Positions 61,210 through 64,000 of a stretch of DNA of 64,000 bases are shown here, one piece after another. This DNA comes from Chryseobacterium camelliae (GTDB lineage: Bacteria > Bacteroidota > Bacteroidia > Flavobacteriales > Weeksellaceae). The stretch's first letter is position 1. Each line of letters starts with the position of its first letter. The DNA lies in the NCBI RefSeq assembly GCF_002770595.1, contig NZ_CP022986.1, forward strand, positions 1,240,001 through 1,304,000, written 5' to 3'. Position numbers and translations under genes: made by a program. The notes beneath the pieces were generated by a model, which was given only the letters and a program-made list of their open reading frames with translations, was not told the origin of the DNA and ran no database searches.

Positions 61210-61241
61210 TTTGGATAGCAAAATACAAACAATTATATTTG
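61210..61241 (+). promoter_or_regulatory. Promoter (TTTG-N20-TATATTTG) for the 119-residue gene
   Basis: TTTG at 61210-61213 and TATATTTG at 61234-61241, spacer 20. It overlaps the upstream part of the longer open frame and so supports the ATG at 61259. Confidence 0.7.
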
Positions 61242-61258
61242 CATTAATACTAACGATT

Positions 61259-61615
61259 ATGGAGTTAAAATTCTTAAAACCTAAAGAAAATGTTTCCATT
61301 GCTAAAATTACTGTTCACAAAACAGGTAAATTGGGATTTTCAAGAGGAGCTGCTGAATTATTAAATATAGAGGGTAACAGATTCTGTAAATTCGGTATAA
61401 ATGAAAAGGAAGAACTTTTTATAGTTATGTGTAAAGAAAATGATGGAGAAGCATTTAGTATTGCTAAAGCAGGTGAATATTATTATGTTACTGCAAAGTC
61501 TTTATTAAATGATATGGGTATAGATTATAGAACCAAAAACACAATAATATTCGACGTTTTTGATATTAAGGAAGATAAAATATTTAAAATGATACAGAGA
61601 GTAATAGAAAAATAA
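61259..61615 (+). CDS. Hypothetical island protein, 118 residues
   Basis: Soluble, mixed alpha/beta protein beginning MELKFLKPKENVSIAKITVH, with a KLGFSRGAAELLNIE segment. The sequence type (an RNA- or DNA-modifying helper with a strand-helix pattern) is familiar from Bacteroidota mobile elements but I cannot name a family. Own promoter, and a hairpin (61629-61668) shortly after the stop. Confidence 0.7.
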   Translation: MELKFLKPKENVSIAKITVHKTGKLGFSRGAAELLNIEGNRFCKFGINEKEELFIVMCKENDGEAFSIAKAGEYYYVTAKSLLNDMGIDYRTKNTIIFDVFDIKEDKIFKMIQRVIEK

Positions 61616-61628
61616 TAATGATATTAAA

Positions 61629-61668
61629 AAAGAAGTCCAAAACTTTCTCAGGGTTGCGGGACTTCTTT
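61629..61668 (+). terminator. Terminator of the 118-residue gene
   Basis: Perfect ten-base stem AAAGAAGTCC / GGACTTCTTT with a 20-base loop and ATTT following. It is 13 bases after the gene's stop. Confidence 0.75.
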
Positions 61669-61746
61669 ATTTAGACCAAAGAGATATTCTGGCATTTGAA
61701 GTTTTGCTAGATATCCTGCTTTGTTTTGCAAACATACTATTTTTTA

Positions 61747-61787
61747 TTTAAATATCCGTTTAAATACTGTTTAAATGTTGTTTAAAT
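61747..61787 (+). promoter_or_regulatory. Four TTTAAAT repeats upstream of the CBASS operon
   Basis: TTTAAAT at 61747, 61759, 61770 and 61781, spaced 12, 11 and 11 bases. A near-match to the -7 box (TACTTTG, 61798) follows. The helical periodicity suggests a regulator or histone-like protein binding upstream of the defence operon. Confidence 0.5.
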
Positions 61788-61882
61788 ACTTATCCAATAC
61801 TTTGCTTACATAGCACGACCATAGCTTCACTGTTAATCTTCTTTACAGTAATATAGGAGGATCATTCAAAATCTTATTAACA

Positions 61883-62011
61883 ATGAGCAGAAAAGTTACA
61901 AGTAAATCAGTAGCAAAGAAAGCCTCTAAAATTCTAAGAAACCCAGCATCTTCTAAGGCAGCAAAATCAGTTGCAGGAAGTGCTTTAAGTCAAAGAGAAA
62001 AAAAGAGGTAA
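61883..62011 (+). CDS. Small basic protein, 42 residues
   Basis: Starts MSRKVTSKSVAKKASKILRN and continues with a second KAAK helix; Lys, Ser and Ala make up most of it. A Shine-Dalgarno-like GGAGG is 23 bases upstream, which is unusual here. Short basic proteins of this MSRKVTSKSVA type recur in bacterial genomic islands. It is 82 bases ahead of the CD-NTase, in the same direction. Its function is not known. Confidence 0.7.
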   Translation: MSRKVTSKSVAKKASKILRNPASSKAAKSVAGSALSQREKKR

Positions 62012-62093
62012 TTTTTAATGTGAAAAGGTTTAGTGCTTACCTTTTACCCAAAAGCACTTATTAATTTATAATAATCTCTAAAAAAAAGAAAAA

Positions 62094-63173
62094 ATGAGAG
62101 AAGATTTTTCGAAAAAACTGGAAAGTTTAAAAAATAGATATAATCCCGAGGGAAGCTATTTATATGAATCTTTAAAAGATATGGATTCAACTAAACTATC
62201 ATATATTAATACTCCTGACATGTATGTACGAAGTGCAATGTCAGCCGTAGATAATAAATTTACAAGTGATATTATTCAGGCTGGAAATAATGTCAAAACT
62301 CACCTTAGCAGAAGTTTGGAGGATGTTGTGTATGAGTTTCAAGGATCTGTAATGACTAATACTCATATCAAAGCTAATAGCGATATCGATTTGTTAGTTA
62401 TTTCAGATAAATTTTATAGAGTTCCTCCAAGAACCGAATTAGAAAGTTTGATGAGTAGTTTTTCATTATCTCCATCACAAAAAAATATTGTGCAAGATTT
62501 GATTAACACACCATCATTTAGTGGAAATTCAAATGACGTTCTATTAGATAATAGGCTTAAAACAGAAAAAACTTTACAAGCAAATTATGATGATTGTGAT
62601 ATTAGTAAAAGTAAATGTGTACGAATCTTTAACAAAAATCTGAAAAAACCAGTTGAGGCAGTAATTGCTTGCTATGAAGATGATGTCTTTTCTATTAAAA
62701 ATTATCGTGAGAAAAAGTATAGAGGGATAAAAATATATGAAAAAAATATTGGAACTGGTAAGACAGATCATCCGTTCTTTACAATAGATTGCATTAATGA
62801 AAAAAGTACAAAAACAAATGGTCGCCTCAAAAAGATGATAAGGTTTTTAAAAAACTTCATGTTTGATTCGGATTATGAATATAATGAATTAAAATCTTTT
62901 GGAGTAAATATTATCTGTTATAATATCGAAACTTATAAATATAATTCATTACATTATGTAGGCTTGCTTTTCGTAATTCAGGAGCAATTACAAAAAGTTT
63001 GTGATGATATTGGATATATGGCATCGTTAACAAGTATTGATGGTTCTGAGAAACTATTTTATAACAATAGTGGGAATTTTTTAATAAAAAAATACAGTGA
63101 GGTTATTCAGCTGAATAAGGAGTTAAAAGAGTTATTAAATGAAATTTACTACAATTTTAAAAACGCAATATAA
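62094..63173 (+). CDS. CD-NTase (cGAS/DncV-like nucleotidyltransferase) of a CBASS system
   Basis: 359-residue nucleotidyltransferase of the CBASS anti-phage pathway. The active site is GSVMTNTHIKANSDIDLLVI: GS at 84-85, catalytic acids D97 and D99; E188 in PVEAVIACYE may be the third metal ligand. Such enzymes (CdnE type with STING effectors) make c-di-GMP upon infection. Its stop overlaps the start of the TIR-STING gene by one base (TAATG), so signal and effector are coupled. The product nucleotide cannot be read from sequence with certainty. Confidence 0.87.
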   Translation: MREDFSKKLESLKNRYNPEGSYLYESLKDMDSTKLSYINTPDMYVRSAMSAVDNKFTSDIIQAGNNVKTHLSRSLEDVVYEFQGSVMTNTHIKANSDIDLLVISDKFYRVPPRTELESLMSSFSLSPSQKNIVQDLINTPSFSGNSNDVLLDNRLKTEKTLQANYDDCDISKSKCVRIFNKNLKKPVEAVIACYEDDVFSIKNYREKKYRGIKIYEKNIGTGKTDHPFFTIDCINEKSTKTNGRLKKMIRFLKNFMFDSDYEYNELKSFGVNIICYNIETYKYNSLHYVGLLFVIQEQLQKVCDDIGYMASLTSIDGSEKLFYNNSGNFLIKKYSEVIQLNKELKELLNEIYYNFKNAI

Positions 63174-64000
63174 TGAAAACAAGAATATTTATAGGATCAT
63201 CTAAAGAGGGATTAGAAGTAGCAAATTATACAAAGAAAAAGTTTTTTGAAGCAGGATTTGAACCATATGTCTGGACAGATAATATTTTCGAAAATAACAA
63301 GAATACTTTAGAAACACTATTAAATGAAGCCAGTTTATTTGACTTCGGGATAATGATAGCTACAAAAGATGATTTCACAGCTTCGAGAGACGATATATTT
63401 GAAACAGTTAGAGATAACGTTGTTTTCGAATTAGGTTTGTTTTTAGGTAGGCTTGGTACAAACAGAGCTTTTGTATTACAGGAAAAGGATGCGAAACTCC
63501 CTTCTGATCTTTTGGGAATAACAATTCCAAGATTTGAAATTACAGGACCTCTTGATTCTAATTACGATTTAAATAAGGAAATTAACAATATTATTAAATT
63601 AATAAAAAGTAAAATTACCTTAGGTGAATTAGGATTATTGCCATCTACTGTTTTAGCTATTGGATATTTTGAAAATTTTGTTTCTATGGTTTGTGATGCA
63701 TTGCACGGATCTGATAAAATAGAAATTAATGGTAAGGTTTATAAAGATTTTCAATTTAATATCGTTGTTCCAAAGGATCTTGATGCCGATATAAAAAAGA
63801 GAGCCAAAATATACTTTAAAAAGATGAAATTTGAAGAAACAAAGATTGAAACTAATGGTAGATCATATCCAATTTATATTCAATTCGATGAAGAAAATAG
63901 TGGGGATACTTTAGTTTTATTCGATATGCCAACAACAATTGGAGGAATTGATAAAGCAATTGAAATGTATATGAGAAAAGGTCATATCGGTAAAAGTGAA
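63173..64000 (+). CDS. TIR-STING CBASS effector (Cap12), partial at window end
   Basis: Open to the end of the window (276 codons read). An N-terminal TIR domain (TRIFIGSSKEGLEVAN) has the predicted NADase Glu at 86 in DNVVFELGLF. From about residue 150 a STING domain follows: LPSTVLAIGYFENFV is the conserved cap/ligand-binding start, R230 in GRSYPIY and D251 in LFDMPTTIGG are probable c-di-GMP contacts. On binding the cyclic dinucleotide bacterial TIR-STING forms filaments and depletes NAD (established for Sphingobacterium SfSTING). The C-terminus lies beyond the window. Confidence 0.9.
   Translation, partial: MKTRIFIGSSKEGLEVANYTKKKFFEAGFEPYVWTDNIFENNKNTLETLLNEASLFDFGIMIATKDDFTASRDDIFETVRDNVVFELGLFLGRLGTNRAFVLQEKDAKLPSDLLGITIPRFEITGPLDSNYDLNKEINNIIKLIKSKITLGELGLLPSTVLAIGYFENFVSMVCDALHGSDKIEINGKVYKDFQFNIVVPKDLDADIKKRAKIYFKKMKFEETKIETNGRSYPIYIQFDEENSGDTLVLFDMPTTIGGIDKAIEMYMRKGHIGKSE

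Noticed and set aside
1..64000. tRNA, rRNA or CRISPR arrays
   Set aside because: No cloverleaf-type gene, rRNA segment or regularly spaced direct-repeat array with unique spacers was recognised; the SR/LR repeats have irregular spacing and no spacer pattern.

Overview
The window looks like a chromosome piece from a Chryseobacterium-type flavobacterium (Bacteroidota, Weeksellaceae). Evidence seen in the sequence: several genes are preceded by the Bacteroidota promoter form TAnnTTTG, some with TTTG 19-20 bases upstream; Shine-Dalgarno sequences are weak or absent; and the gene families are typical (DUF4142 and DKNYY lipoproteins, TonB receptor with terminal F, FdhF/YdeP, HAE-1 RND pump, mnmE). 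Genus is an inference; no rRNA or tRNA was seen.

Layout. 0.2-10.1 kb: housekeeping and accessory genes (DUF4142 protein, seven-repeat propeller lipoprotein, membrane-anchored exonuclease VII-like protein, SDR-DUF2867 protein, lone receiver, GT32 glycosyltransferase, GH13 enzyme, HchA, Crp/Fnr regulator). 10.3-10.8 kb: an inverted copy of a composite dispersed repeat. 11.0-12.4 kb: a tightly coupled three-gene operon with a YqcI/YcgG heme N-hydroxylase-like protein, a DUF1989 protein and a previously hidden 53-codon ORF followed by a terminator. 13.6-26.3 kb: a catabolic locus of TonB receptor, GH3 glucosidase, four esterase-like hydrolases and an acyl-CoA ligase, with an AraC regulator and a GH2 pseudogene; two promoters in it share a 21-bp-spaced direct repeat that is a likely AraC operator. 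28.2-34.4 kb: a strongly AT-rich defence-like island with an 88-nt nested inverted repeat at its edge, an XRE regulator, an unknown cytosolic/membrane protein pair, and a helicase / DarT-like ADP-ribosyltransferase / ADP-ribosylglycohydrolase operon. 34.5-40.8 kb: an RND efflux operon. 40.9-47.4 kb: a repeat-rich zone (SR, LR and REP-like families) holding a desaturase, mobA and a TetR regulator divergent from two small membrane proteins around a perfect 18-bp palindrome. 47.4-51.2 kb: FdhF/YdeP molybdoenzyme, DUF7009 protein and FdhD. 51.4-56.1 kb: a 1551-residue DUF4011/SF1 helicase/nuclease/DUF3320 protein. 56.3-60.3 kb: DUF1826-like protein, DKNYY lipoprotein and mnmE. 60.3-64.0 kb: an AT-rich element at the 3' end of mnmE with decayed mobile-element genes and a CBASS operon encoding a CD-NTase and a TIR-STING effector that runs off the window.

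How it fits together. The best candidates for little-described biology are (1) the helicase-DarT-ADP-ribosylglycohydrolase operon, which pairs a DarT-type toxin with an ARH-fold rather than a macrodomain reversal enzyme; (2) the N-hydroxylase/DUF1989/53-codon operon, which suggests guanidine chemistry and perhaps a peptide substrate; and (3) the SR-LR-SR composite repeats, whose terminal hairpin shows compensatory base changes. The TIR-STING CBASS is a known but rare class. All functional assignments come from reading motifs, without database searches.
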